Shown: positions 42,849-50,463 of the stretch, piece after piece
Position numbering within the stretch: position 1 is the stretch's first letter
How the letters are laid out: each line of letters starts with the position of its first letter
Assembly (NCBI RefSeq): GCF_963675635.1
Contig: NZ_OY776488.1
Coordinates: 2,116,001-2,180,000, forward strand
DNA length: 64,000 nucleotides
Direction: 5' to 3'
Origin: an uncultured Pseudodesulfovibrio sp.
GTDB lineage: Bacteria; Desulfobacterota; Desulfovibrionia; Desulfovibrionales; Desulfovibrionaceae
Notes under the pieces: model-generated
The model's database searches: none
What the model was told of the DNA's origin: nothing
Seen by the model: only the letters and a program-made list of their open reading frames with translations
Program-made: the position numbers and the translations under genes

Positions 42849-43232
42849 ATGAAGATAAAATACATCACAGCTACTGACTCCGGTTTCTTCCACTCCGGCT
42901 CCTTCCTGGGCACCTCTCTCGACGTGAGAATAACCCTTGCGGGCACGAGGCTTCTTAAATGGGAAATAGGCAATCATATCCCCAAGTCGAAGCCATACTC
43001 CGATGAAGCCCCTATCGACCCTGGCTGGGTGTTGGCCTATGACCTTAATCTTGACATGAACCATTCCATATATTGCCTTACCATCACCGGAGAGGTCATC
43101 AAGAAGGCATTGAATCCGTATGGGGCCAGCCTGAAGGAACAGAAGAAAAAAATTAGCCAGGTCTTGACTCGAATTAGCGTTGCTCCTGGCGTTAATGGGA
43201 GGGCCCTATTCAAGTTCGAGGAGGTTCTGTAG
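42849..43232 (+). CDS. Hypothetical protein
   Basis: A 127-residue protein starting MKIKYITATDSGFFHSG. It is mixed alpha/beta without signal peptide, membrane segment or known motif. AAAGGA lies eight bases before the ATG; the longer frame from 42780 passes through a hairpin. It follows the HUH gene and precedes a terminator. Function unknown. Confidence 0.6.
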   Translation: MKIKYITATDSGFFHSGSFLGTSLDVRITLAGTRLLKWEIGNHIPKSKPYSDEAPIDPGWVLAYDLNLDMNHSIYCLTITGEVIKKALNPYGASLKEQKKKISQVLTRISVAPGVNGRALFKFEEVL

Positions 43233-43243
43233 TTTGCTATTGG

Positions 43244-43277
43244 AAAGCGGTCTCTTTGCTCTCAGGGAGACCGCTTT
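43244..43277 (+). terminator. Terminator after the 42849 gene
   Basis: A perfect 11-bp stem AAAGCGGTCTC / GAGACCGCTTT (43244-43254, 43267-43277) begins 12 bases after the stop codon. Confidence 0.8.
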
Positions 43278-43358
43278 GTCCGAGAGTTGCTTGTTGAAAT
43301 TACATTCCTTATTCTCATCATGATTTGATTTGGATTGGGAGCACAAGGAGAAGTAGAC

Positions 43359-43436
43359 ATGGGAAAAGCATCGGATAACATATTGATTTATTTAAAAAAC
43401 CAAGACACGCCCTACAGTAAAATGGTTAATAATTAG
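43359..43436 (+). CDS. Possible 25-residue peptide
   Basis: MGKASDNILIYLKNQDTPYS followed by KMVNN and TAG. The site AAGGAG lies eight bases before the ATG. It occupies an otherwise empty gap (43233-43536). Nothing else supports it. Confidence 0.35.
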   Translation: MGKASDNILIYLKNQDTPYSKMVNN

Positions 43437-43480
43437 ATAAAAAAAGCTCAATTATCCCGCTTTTTGACTATCTCAATGGC

Positions 43481-43515
43481 AAAAAGAGAGGCGAAACCTC
43501 GAAGATTTCGCCTCT
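43481..43515 (-). terminator. Terminator of the replication operon
   Basis: AGAGGCGAAA / TTTCGCCTCT (43487-43496, 43506-43515) with CTTTTT following on the minus strand, about 20 bases after the stop of the 43537 gene. Confidence 0.85.
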
Positions 43516-43536
43516 ACATAATTCACAAACTGCCCT

Positions 43537-44658
43537 TTAGGCAGGAGAATAGAATCGCCCTTTTGTACTGCTCCCTTGGGCAACCAATAACCCCAGACCA
43601 CACAAACGCTTGAAAGCGGCTGTGACGCTCTTCCCACTTCGCCCTTTCACGCAATCATCTTTCACATTACTGGCTCGGACTTCGCCAGTTGCCCTTGCTA
43701 TCCTTAAGATTTCTACCTGAAGTAAACTCAACCCATACTTCTCAACCTCATCCTTGGCGATTTCAGAAGAGTCTTCAACCGCAGAACGTTTTGTATCTTC
43801 TTTCATCACCTGCGCATGTCTATGGAATCCATAGTCGTCCTGGCGATACTCGACAAGAATCGGATGCAACTGCTCCCCATGCAGATGACGGGCAGCAGGG
43901 AAATGGACTTCGACAACATTTCCATCAGACGGCTGCCAGCTCTTTGGCCGTTTCAAAGAGATAAGAAGATCTGCATCATCTTCCATCTTGAGCGTTCCCC
44001 GAAGTTGCCCAGCTTTGTTTTCATGCTGAACCAAGATTACAGTTTTTCCCTGCAAACGAAGAGCTTCAAACCACTCCTCAACTTCACGCCAGGCGGTTGG
44101 AGAACTCCCCTTAGCCGTGGGAACAAGTTTCCCATAGTTATCAAATGCAATGACTTGATCATCATCGATACGCTCCTCGATCCACAGACGATCATTTCGA
44201 TCAAGGAGGTTGATTTTCTTACCTTCATCTTTGAGACTCAGGATTCGCATCCTCTGGGCCCAATCTTCACCATTATGAATCTGGCTCATTGGCCTAAAGC
44301 GTCTCTGAAGCACTTTTAAAGACAATTCCCCATCAACAAGAAGGCAATTGATCTTTTGATTGGCAATAATTCGATCACAGAACTTTCCCTTACTCGCCAT
44401 AGCCATCAACAAATCAGCAAGGAAGAATGACTTGCTCGCCTTTCTCTCACCTGCCAATAGAACGAGTTCCCCCTCCTGAAACAAATTTTCAAGAATATAC
44501 TGATTTGAAGCAAACTCCGTATCAAGGAGTTGCTCAAGGGAAAGAGGACGGACAACCGCCCCCTTATCATTATTCTTAAACACGAGACCATGAGTGCTCG
44601 CGGCCTGTTCATAAAACTCCTCATGCGAGACACAACGTCTATATGGTTCAGCAAGCAT
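43537..44658 (-). CDS. RepA-like replicative helicase / AAA ATPase
   Basis: A 373-residue RecA-fold ATPase like plasmid RepA helicases. The Walker A form LLAGERKASKSFF departs from the usual G-x4-GKS by a serine before the lysine. LLVDGELSLKVLQRR, VIAFDNYGKL (Walker B) and TVILVQHENKAG follow. The C-terminal region has a winged-helix pattern (DDCVKGRSGKSVTAAFKRL). It overlaps the primase-like gene by 11 bases. Confidence 0.8.
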   Translation of the reverse strand: MLAEPYRRCVSHEEFYEQAASTHGLVFKNNDKGAVVRPLSLEQLLDTEFASNQYILENLFQEGELVLLAGERKASKSFFLADLLMAMASKGKFCDRIIANQKINCLLVDGELSLKVLQRRFRPMSQIHNGEDWAQRMRILSLKDEGKKINLLDRNDRLWIEERIDDDQVIAFDNYGKLVPTAKGSSPTAWREVEEWFEALRLQGKTVILVQHENKAGQLRGTLKMEDDADLLISLKRPKSWQPSDGNVVEVHFPAARHLHGEQLHPILVEYRQDDYGFHRHAQVMKEDTKRSAVEDSSEIAKDEVEKYGLSLLQVEILRIARATGEVRASNVKDDCVKGRSGKSVTAAFKRLCGLGLLVAQGSSTKGRFYSPA

Positions 44659-45598
44659 GGTAGCGCTCCATTTTCAAAGAAATGCCCCATTCCTTGAACC
44701 TATTAATCAAAATATCGCCGATCAGACAGGACTCGCGATTCGAAGGGGAGTAGACGTAGGTCACATCTCGGCCAGCCAAAAACGACCAGTCAATCTGGTC
44801 AGCAAAAGAACGCTCTCCAGCCCAAGTCCAAACCTCACCAGAGTGAGCCCTATTACGCTCATCCACTCGCATCAGAGCATCCAAAAGATACACCGAGGAA
44901 CAAGGCTTGGCCTTCAACCCAGACAAATTATAAATTATTTTTCCCGATGGAGGAGCCAGATATTTCCACTGACAATGATTTGCATCACCATAAAGAGTAG
45001 AAAACATCAAAACGCTCTCTCCAGAACAATTCCAGCTATGAGCATAAAATGAAGGAGCACCATGCTCAGTGGTGAAGGTATAATTGCCATCAGGCTGTTC
45101 AAGAACGCTTTCTGTGAAAGGGGCAGCGTAGTTCATCGAATCTGGGATAAAGACTGCACCCTTAGCTTGAGAGCCCTGCGCAACTCCGAATTGGGACAAA
45201 TCAATCCCCAGAACTTTTGCAATCCGTTGAAAGGCATCAAAGAACGAGCATTGCAAGACATACGCCCAAAACGACAACAACCCAAAACCAAATCTCCCAT
45301 ATCGGTGATTCCAGCTGTCAATGGGAGTCCAACAAGTATTGCCACACATATCAAGAAAGGACACAGGAGCGATAACATACTCAAAAGCAGGATCGCGGAA
45401 CAAAGCACCATCCACACTTCCCGCCGGAAGCAATTCCTTTAACAAATGTATGCGATTCTCCCCCATCAACTGGAGGACGCGATGGGTTAAGCGAACCTTA
45501 TCTTGAATTGATTGATCAGTATTGACGTTGCAAGAAATCCACTTTTGCATCTGCGAGCAAGGCACACTAACCATAGACAGTGGCAGGAGAGCACTCAT
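44648..45598 (-). CDS. Putative primase-like replication protein
   Basis: A 316-residue protein of uncertain family. The word order NHRYGRFGFGLLSFWAYV, SFFDAFQRIAKVLGIDLS and the later VYLLDALMRVDERN, VWTWAGERSFADQIDW, VTYVYSPSNRESCLIGD suggest a primase with a Toprim-like C-terminal part. The start at 45598 follows GGAGG and overlaps the regulator region only slightly. The position between an AlpA-like gene and a helicase supports a replication role. Confidence 0.6.
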   Translation of the reverse strand: MSALLPLSMVSVPCSQMQKWISCNVNTDQSIQDKVRLTHRVLQLMGENRIHLLKELLPAGSVDGALFRDPAFEYVIAPVSFLDMCGNTCWTPIDSWNHRYGRFGFGLLSFWAYVLQCSFFDAFQRIAKVLGIDLSQFGVAQGSQAKGAVFIPDSMNYAAPFTESVLEQPDGNYTFTTEHGAPSFYAHSWNCSGESVLMFSTLYGDANHCQWKYLAPPSGKIIYNLSGLKAKPCSSVYLLDALMRVDERNRAHSGEVWTWAGERSFADQIDWSFLAGRDVTYVYSPSNRESCLIGDILINRFKEWGISLKMERYHAC

Positions 45599-45600
45599 CA

Positions 45601-45828
45601 CTACACCTCCAACCGGGCTGCAAGCCAACTCAAAAAATCTTCCCGCCGATAGCAGACCTTCTTAGAGCCGCAGCGAAAATTTGCAGGCCCCTTGCCTGCA
45701 CTATCCAGATTAGCCAGAGTTCTGGCGCAAATCATTCCACCTAACAGCTCTTCAGCTTTTGAACGACTAAACACCGGGGGGAGAGAACTAGAAAGGTCTT
45801 CGAGAACCTTGTTAGTAATATTATACAT
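45601..45828 (-). CDS. AlpA/excisionase-like DNA-binding protein
   Basis: A 75-residue protein with a winged-helix or MerR-like fold: VFSRSKAEELLGGMICARTL, LANLDSAGKGPANFRCG, KKVCYRREDFLSWL. Such proteins regulate excision and gene expression in P4-like elements. It leads the minus-strand replication operon. The 410-bp stretch 45829-46240 beyond it contains the arm-site repeats and terminator listed separately; otherwise I see only AT-rich sequence. Confidence 0.8.
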   Translation of the reverse strand: MYNITNKVLEDLSSSLPPVFSRSKAEELLGGMICARTLANLDSAGKGPANFRCGSKKVCYRREDFLSWLAARLEV

Positions 45829-46148
45829 AAAAACCTCACTTGGTTTGTTTTTTCTATTTGATATTTACCTCCAAAAACAAAAATGGCTGACCCGGAACAT
45901 TTTCGGATCACAACCATTATTAATATGTGCCAGTTTAGGGACTGGCTTCCCTCGGCCATAATTCTGACCGACAATTATTATGGTGCCCATAAAAACCGGG
46001 CGTATATTAAATTATGTCATAGCTAATCGTCCTAAAGTTTACATTCACTAAATTACTAAAAATTATTATCCACAATCAAATTATTTTTATATATAGCCGT
46101 CTTTCCCAATTGAGGTCAACAAAATAACAAATTTAATGGCTTCTCAAA

Positions 46149-46167
46149 TTTGGTGTCATTTTGGTGT
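46149..46167 (+). repeat. TTTGGTG direct repeats, putative integrase arm sites (right)
   Basis: TTTGGTGT at 46149-46156 and again at 46160-46167, the same motif and 11-base period as at the left end. Confidence 0.5.
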
Positions 46168-46184
46168 CAAACCTACGCCTCCAC

Positions 46185-46231
46185 AAAAAAAACAGAGTAT
46201 TGGAAATTTTCAAAAAACTTCTAATACTCTG
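46185..46231 (-). terminator. Element-borne terminator of tRNA-Leu
   Basis: CAGAGTATT / AATACTCTG (46193-46201, 46223-46231) with eight T residues following on the minus strand. It lies just after the tRNA 3' end, inside the island, replacing the terminator displaced to 16052. Confidence 0.8.
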
Positions 46232-46240
46232 ATTTCATTC

Positions 46241-46327
46241 TGGTACCAAGGGGGGGACTCGAACCCCCACAGCGTTACCGCCGGCGGATTTTGAATCCGC
46301 TGCGTCTACCAATTCCGCCACCCTGGC
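46241..46327 (-). tRNA. tRNA-Leu (anticodon CAA), integration target
   Basis: An 87-base tRNA with encoded CCA. The acceptor GCCAGGG pairs with CCTTGGT (two G-U pairs). The anticodon stem GCGGA/TCCGC encloses TTCAAAA, the long variable arm is CGGC-GGTAAC-GCTG, and the T-arm is GGGGG-TTCGAGT-CCCCC. The 3' half from the anticodon loop was supplied by the element. Confidence 0.96.
46280..46297. repeat. Right attachment-site core
   Basis: 18 bases GCCGGCGGATTTTGAATC identical to 16130-16147, within the anticodon arm of the intact tRNA-Leu. Confidence 0.85.
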
Positions 46328-46480
46328 ACGGGAGACGTTCTTAATAGGGCAGGTGACGAATACTGTCAATCCTCTAGTCACACTCCAATGCCAGTTTTTT
46401 ATAAAAACCAATTCCATCAACTACAGCCAAGCAACGGTTACCGGTTACCATGACAAACATCATGAGTATTTTTACCAACG

Positions 46481-46509
46481 TTGACAGATAAAAACTAAAG
46501 GTTTGTACC
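46481..46509 (+). promoter_or_regulatory. Possible promoter of the DUF554 gene
   Basis: TTGACA at 46481-46486, 17-base spacer, then the weak -10 TGTACC at 46504-46509, about 80 bases before the start codon. A tandem GGTTACC repeat lies about 40 bp upstream. Confidence 0.35.
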
Positions 46510-46587
46510 TGCCAAGAGTCTTGTCACGGCCCTCTGCTTAGTGGTAGCACTCTTCTGCTGTATTTACCGTAACATTAGGAGACAGCC

Positions 46588-47271
46588 GTGCTTCCCATAG
46601 GTTCAATTGTCAACGCATTAGCCATCATCGGCGGTTCCGTTCTGGGTTGCTGGCTTCAGTCCCACTTTCCCGAACGCATCCGGACCATAGTTTTCCAGGG
46701 GTTGGGCCTGAGCGTCCTGCTCATAGGCATTCAGATGGCACTCAAAACCGAGGACATCATCCTTGTTATCTTTGCCATCCTCCTGGGCGGCATCACGGGC
46801 GAACTGTTGCGGCTCGATACCTTATTTGAAAAACTCGGCAATCTATTTAAAAAAGTCATTGGCTCCAAGAATGCCAAATTCACCGAGGGGTTGATCACGG
46901 CCTCACTTGTCTACTGTATCGGGGCCATGGCAATCATCGGTCCCCTGGAAGAAGGCATCCGAGGCAATACAGCCGTGCTGTTTACCAAATCGATCCTGGA
47001 TGGTTTCGCCTCCATCGCCTTTGCCGCCACGTATGGCTCCGGCGTGCTTTTTTCCTTTATTCCCGTTCTTCTCTATGAAGGAACCCTGACCCTTGGAGCC
47101 AACTTTTTTCAACAGTATTTCTCGGACATGATGATCGCCCAGATCACAGGGTGCGGCGGTTTGCTTATTATTGGCATCGGCATCAACCTTCTTGAACTGA
47201 CTGAGATAAGAATGGCGAATCTCCTTCCTTCCCTGGCCTACGTGGTCATTCTTACCGCCTTTTTCGCATAA
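46588..47271 (+). CDS. DUF554 membrane protein
   Basis: A 227-residue inner-membrane protein with six or seven hydrophobic segments. It starts MLPIGSIVNALAIIGGSVLG and includes LVYCIGAMAIIGPLEEGIRG and FTKSILDGFASIAFAATYG, typical of DUF554 (YdfK/YqgA) proteins, whose role is unknown. The GTG start has AGGAG upstream. The gene is the first host gene right of the island. Confidence 0.88.
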   Translation: MLPIGSIVNALAIIGGSVLGCWLQSHFPERIRTIVFQGLGLSVLLIGIQMALKTEDIILVIFAILLGGITGELLRLDTLFEKLGNLFKKVIGSKNAKFTEGLITASLVYCIGAMAIIGPLEEGIRGNTAVLFTKSILDGFASIAFAATYGSGVLFSFIPVLLYEGTLTLGANFFQQYFSDMMIAQITGCGGLLIIGIGINLLELTEIRMANLLPSLAYVVILTAFFA

Positions 47272-47301
47272 AAAAAGGCCCGTTCCTTCCAGAACGGGCC
47301 T
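47271..47301. terminator. Bidirectional terminator between converging genes
   Basis: AGGCCCGTTC / GAACGGGCCT (47276-47285, 47292-47301) with seven A residues on the left, giving a T tract for the minus-strand gene. Confidence 0.85.
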
Positions 47302-47324
47302 CGACGTATTCACAACTACTTTTA

Positions 47325-47822
47325 TTAATCCGCTTTCTTTTCGATAGTTTTTTGACCACCGCAACCACCACAACCCATAGTGGCTTTTTTGGTGTACTCT
47401 TTAACTTCTTCATCCTGTCCGATCAGTCGGATATCATCCTCGGACTCAAGCTGCCCTTTCAACATGGCGTACTCAATGACGTCTTCCAGAATCTGCTGAC
47501 AATGTTTTGTCGGCACATTCTCCGCAGCCATGGCGCGTTGAAAGTCCGGCTTGTCAAAGGGCTTCGCCCAATAATTATGTTTGAGAAAGTCCCACGCTCC
47601 TGCCTTGGGAACATCAATGGCAGGCTTCGTAGCGCGCATGGACACTTCCCACTTGGTATACGCATAAACGTCATCCAGGGTATCCTCGGGATAACAGCCG
47701 TGAATATTGCTCGCCTGGAACGAAAGCAACACCTTGTTCCCGACTGCAATTTCCTTGAACACGCGCCCGAAATCCTCATGCCTGGACACTTCAACAAGAT
47801 ATTCTCTGAAATCTTTAGCCAT
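47325..47822 (-). CDS. Protein with Gly/Cys-rich C-terminus, unknown function
   Basis: A 165-residue soluble protein. The ATG at 47822 with AAGGAG is preferred to one nine codons upstream. The body is mixed alpha/beta (MAKDFREYLVEVSRHEDFG); the tail MGCGGCGGQKT resembles short metal-binding or prenylation-like Gly-Cys tails but has no proven role. I do not recognise the family. Confidence 0.7.
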   Translation of the reverse strand: MAKDFREYLVEVSRHEDFGRVFKEIAVGNKVLLSFQASNIHGCYPEDTLDDVYAYTKWEVSMRATKPAIDVPKAGAWDFLKHNYWAKPFDKPDFQRAMAAENVPTKHCQQILEDVIEYAMLKGQLESEDDIRLIGQDEEVKEYTKKATMGCGGCGGQKTIEKKAD

Positions 47823-47903
47823 TATGATCTCCTTGTATACCGTATGCACAGATGACCGGCATACTCTCTCAATTCTCCCATAGAATCAAGGGGTTTTCCC
47901 CAA

Positions 47904-48812
47904 CTACCCCAACACCCCAAGCATAACCGGCAGGGTAATGACAGATGCCAAGGTCTGAAACGTGATAATCTGAGACATCAGCCGATGGTCACCCCCCATC
48001 TGGCGGGCGAGAATAAAGGACGATGCGGACACGGGAATCGCGGTATAAATCACGGCCGTCAACGTTGCGTCCGCATCTGCACCAAAGAAAAAACACAACC
48101 CTATGGCCATAAGAGGAAGAAATATCAGGTGCAGGACAGAGGAGACCACGAGCGTCCGCTTGCCTCCGCCGACCCTCTCCAGTCGCAACCCCGCCCCTAC
48201 GGCCAGCAACCCCATGGGTAGCGCCGCCCGACCAAGAATATCGAGCAGATCATTCAACACGGTCGGCAGCGAAACATGCAGGATGTTCAGACACAGACCG
48301 ACCAGGCATGCAAGGATGAGCGGATTTTTCACCAACTGCCGGACACCCCCTTTAACTCCATCGACTGGCGTCCCGTGACGGGACAACGTCAGGACACAAA
48401 TAACATTGATGACAGGGATCATTGTCAGCAGGGCCACCGCGGACAATGTCATCCAATCTGGTCCGAGCATAGCCGAAGCGATGGACAACCCGACATAGGT
48501 ATTTGGTCGAAACGCACCTTGAAACAATGAAGTATAAGCAGGACCGTCGAGTTTCAGCAAAGGCCAGATCAGGCGGGCCAACAAGGCAGAAGACAGCACA
48601 GCACAAAGGACAGCACCGGCAAGCGGCAGACTATCAGCTTGAATATCCTTGTCTGAAAGGCCCTGTACCAGCAGCGACGGAAGCAAAATGTAATAGGTCA
48701 ATCTCTCAGAGACCGACCAAAACCCCTGCCCAGGAAAATCAAAACGGCGCAGGAGAAATCCAATCAGTATAAGCCCGAAAATGGGCGCGATGGCGAGAAG
48801 GACCAGAGACAT
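47904..48812 (-). CDS. AEC-family permease
   Basis: A 302-residue membrane protein with about ten hydrophobic segments, of the auxin efflux carrier family. It starts MSLVLLAIAPIFGLILIGFL, with LTYYILLPSLLVQGL, FRPNTYVGLSIASAMLG and ALPMGLLAVGAGLRLE as family landmarks. Bacterial members move malonate, malate or other carboxylates; the substrate here is unknown. The upstream part of the open frame is not conserved-looking and was left out. Confidence 0.88.
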   Translation of the reverse strand: MSLVLLAIAPIFGLILIGFLLRRFDFPGQGFWSVSERLTYYILLPSLLVQGLSDKDIQADSLPLAGAVLCAVLSSALLARLIWPLLKLDGPAYTSLFQGAFRPNTYVGLSIASAMLGPDWMTLSAVALLTMIPVINVICVLTLSRHGTPVDGVKGGVRQLVKNPLILACLVGLCLNILHVSLPTVLNDLLDILGRAALPMGLLAVGAGLRLERVGGGKRTLVVSSVLHLIFLPLMAIGLCFFFGADADATLTAVIYTAIPVSASSFILARQMGGDHRLMSQIITFQTLASVITLPVMLGVLG

Positions 48813-48908
48813 GGATGGAACCCTACGCCGGGTAGGGCGGGAGTGGCAAGAAAAACGGGAAACCTCTGAAGAGACTCCCCGCACTTATTGAAAACAGTCG
48901 TAATGGTG

Positions 48909-49658
48909 TTATTCCGGCACGGTCTCCATCCCTGCCCACCGGGGCTCATGCAGCGGCAGAACGTGGTCAGCCATGTCCTTGGCCTTGAGCAAAATGTCAT
49001 AGGCTTCGTTCGGACCTGTATTCGTCCCTGGCGGAATGACTTCCATTTCCATGGCCCTGACCTCAATGGGGGGATTCAGATTTTCCAGAATGGTACAGAA
49101 TCCGCAGATAAGGACAGAGCCTTTGTCGGTTTCGATTTTCACGGACATGCCGCCGGGAGTGTGGGCCGGAGTATGTATCATGGTAATTCCGGGCAGAACC
49201 TCGGTATCGCCATCCACAGTGATCACCTGTCCGTTATCCTCGACGTCCTCAATGTAATCCTCAAGATACCGAAAATCCAGCGGATGCGGATTATGGATAT
49301 GTTCAATCTCCTTTTCATGCACATAGATCTTCGCATTCTCGCACTTGTAGTCGTTCTCGCAATGGTCGTTGTGCAGATGGGTATGGATGATGATATCGAT
49401 ATCTTCTGGCTTGAGGCCGTATTTTGCCAGCCCATCCTCAAAGGTATAGATCTTGCCGCCGATGGCTTTTTCCCGCTCATCAGAAATAATCGGCTGCATT
49501 TCACCCGTGTCCACCAGGATTTTCTTGTCCCCTCCCTCAATATACCATGTGTATATGGGGATGGTGTACGGTGTTCCATATCCCTGCTGATAGGTCATCA
49601 TTCCCTTGTCGAATACCTTGGTTCCCATGACAATGGGATGAATAGTATATGTGCTCAT
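48909..49658 (-). CDS. Metallo-beta-lactamase-fold hydrolase (lactonase-like)
   Basis: A 249-residue enzyme with the metal motif HTHLHNDHCEN near residue 90, a second histidine in IHTPAHTPGGMSV and the later segment VLICGFCTILENL. The family includes N-acyl homoserine lactonases and related hydrolases; this subtype carries a cysteine-containing CGFC in place of the usual SGD region. GGAAG precedes the ATG at 49658. The substrate is unknown. Confidence 0.85.
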   Translation of the reverse strand: MSTYTIHPIVMGTKVFDKGMMTYQQGYGTPYTIPIYTWYIEGGDKKILVDTGEMQPIISDEREKAIGGKIYTFEDGLAKYGLKPEDIDIIIHTHLHNDHCENDYKCENAKIYVHEKEIEHIHNPHPLDFRYLEDYIEDVEDNGQVITVDGDTEVLPGITMIHTPAHTPGGMSVKIETDKGSVLICGFCTILENLNPPIEVRAMEMEVIPPGTNTGPNEAYDILLKAKDMADHVLPLHEPRWAGMETVPE

Positions 49659-49687
49659 AATTGCTACTTCCTTTTCTCTGTTGTCAT

Positions 49688-49717
49688 AACGTATGAACGA
49701 GCCTACAACTTTGTCAA
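49688..49717 (-). promoter_or_regulatory. Promoter of the lactonase-like gene
   Basis: Minus-strand TTGACA (49717-49712), 18-base spacer, TACGTT (49693-49688), about 30 bases before the start codon. The rest of the 316-bp gap to 49974 should hold the opposite promoter; TTGACC at 49819 is a candidate -35. Confidence 0.5.
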
Positions 49718-49974
49718 GGACATGGTCTCTCATCCTCAAGCACGATACCGGCCTGAGTTTGCGGAATGTCCTGACCTCAAATTATCACGAAAGAGCATTA
49801 TTTCTAACTATACACGTCTTGACCGCTTTTACCGAAGCCGGTAGGTAATTGAAATACGAGGATTTAACATTTCGTATCCCGCTCGGAAACTTATGCAGCG
49901 TTTATTAAACGATTCCACATTGTTGCATAGTAAGAATTGCATACAGCGAATATGATTCTTTAAGGAGAATAAAC

Positions 49975-50433
49975 ATGGATGTTAAACTGGCAAAGCCCTT
50001 CATAAAAGCCGCTGTTGATGTACTGTCCACCATGGCATTCATCAAACCAGAGGTTGGCAAGCCTTACGTTAAAAGAAACAATGTCGCGGCTGGCGACGTA
50101 TCCGGCATGGTCGGCATTACAGGTGAAAAGAACGGAAGCGTTTCCCTCTCCTTCTCCAAGGGGTGCGCAGTAGCTATCGTCAAAAACATGCTCGGCGATG
50201 AGATTGATGACATCATGCAGGACGTCAAAGACGCAGTCGGCGAATTGACGAACATGATTTCGGGTCAGGCGCGCGCCGGACTTGCCGAAACAGGTCTTGT
50301 TTTCCAGGGATCGACGCCAACAGTCGTCATGGGAGACAACCACACGATTTCCCACATGGCAAAATCACCCATCATGGCCATCCCCTTCACCACGAAGGAC
50401 GGGGACTTCACTATCGAATTCTGCTTCGAGTAA
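49975..50433 (+). CDS. CheX-like chemotaxis protein
   Basis: A 152-residue protein of the CheC/CheX/FliY group, which removes phosphate from response regulators. The active-site pattern ExxN is in DAVGELTNMISGQAR, within VKDAVGELTNMI. Other landmarks are KPYVKRNNVAAGDVSGMVGI and VSLSFSKGCAVAIVKNMLG. AAGGAG precedes the ATG. It lies 30 bases upstream of a receiver-containing gene that may be its target. Confidence 0.87.
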   Translation: MDVKLAKPFIKAAVDVLSTMAFIKPEVGKPYVKRNNVAAGDVSGMVGITGEKNGSVSLSFSKGCAVAIVKNMLGDEIDDIMQDVKDAVGELTNMISGQARAGLAETGLVFQGSTPTVVMGDNHTISHMAKSPIMAIPFTTKDGDFTIEFCFE

Positions 50434-50463
50434 ACATCCGACCATGTAAGCTGTGGAGAAACC

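Larger units (their letters stand above)
16130..46297. mobile_element. Integrated genomic island of about 30.1 kb in tRNA-Leu(CAA)
   Basis: Bounded by the 18-bp direct repeat in the anticodon arm of tRNA-Leu, with a tyrosine integrase just inside the left end. It holds RADAR, type I restriction-modification, toxin-antitoxin, a MoxR/VWA module, an Erf recombination pair and a replication module. Base composition shifts to more AT-rich from about 21,700 to 33,200 and 41,700 to 46,200. No virion structural or terminase genes are visible. Confidence 0.92.

Noticed and set aside
16130-46297. Complete prophage
   Set aside because: Integrase, Erf-type and replication genes are present, but no terminase, portal, capsid, tail or lysis genes are visible.
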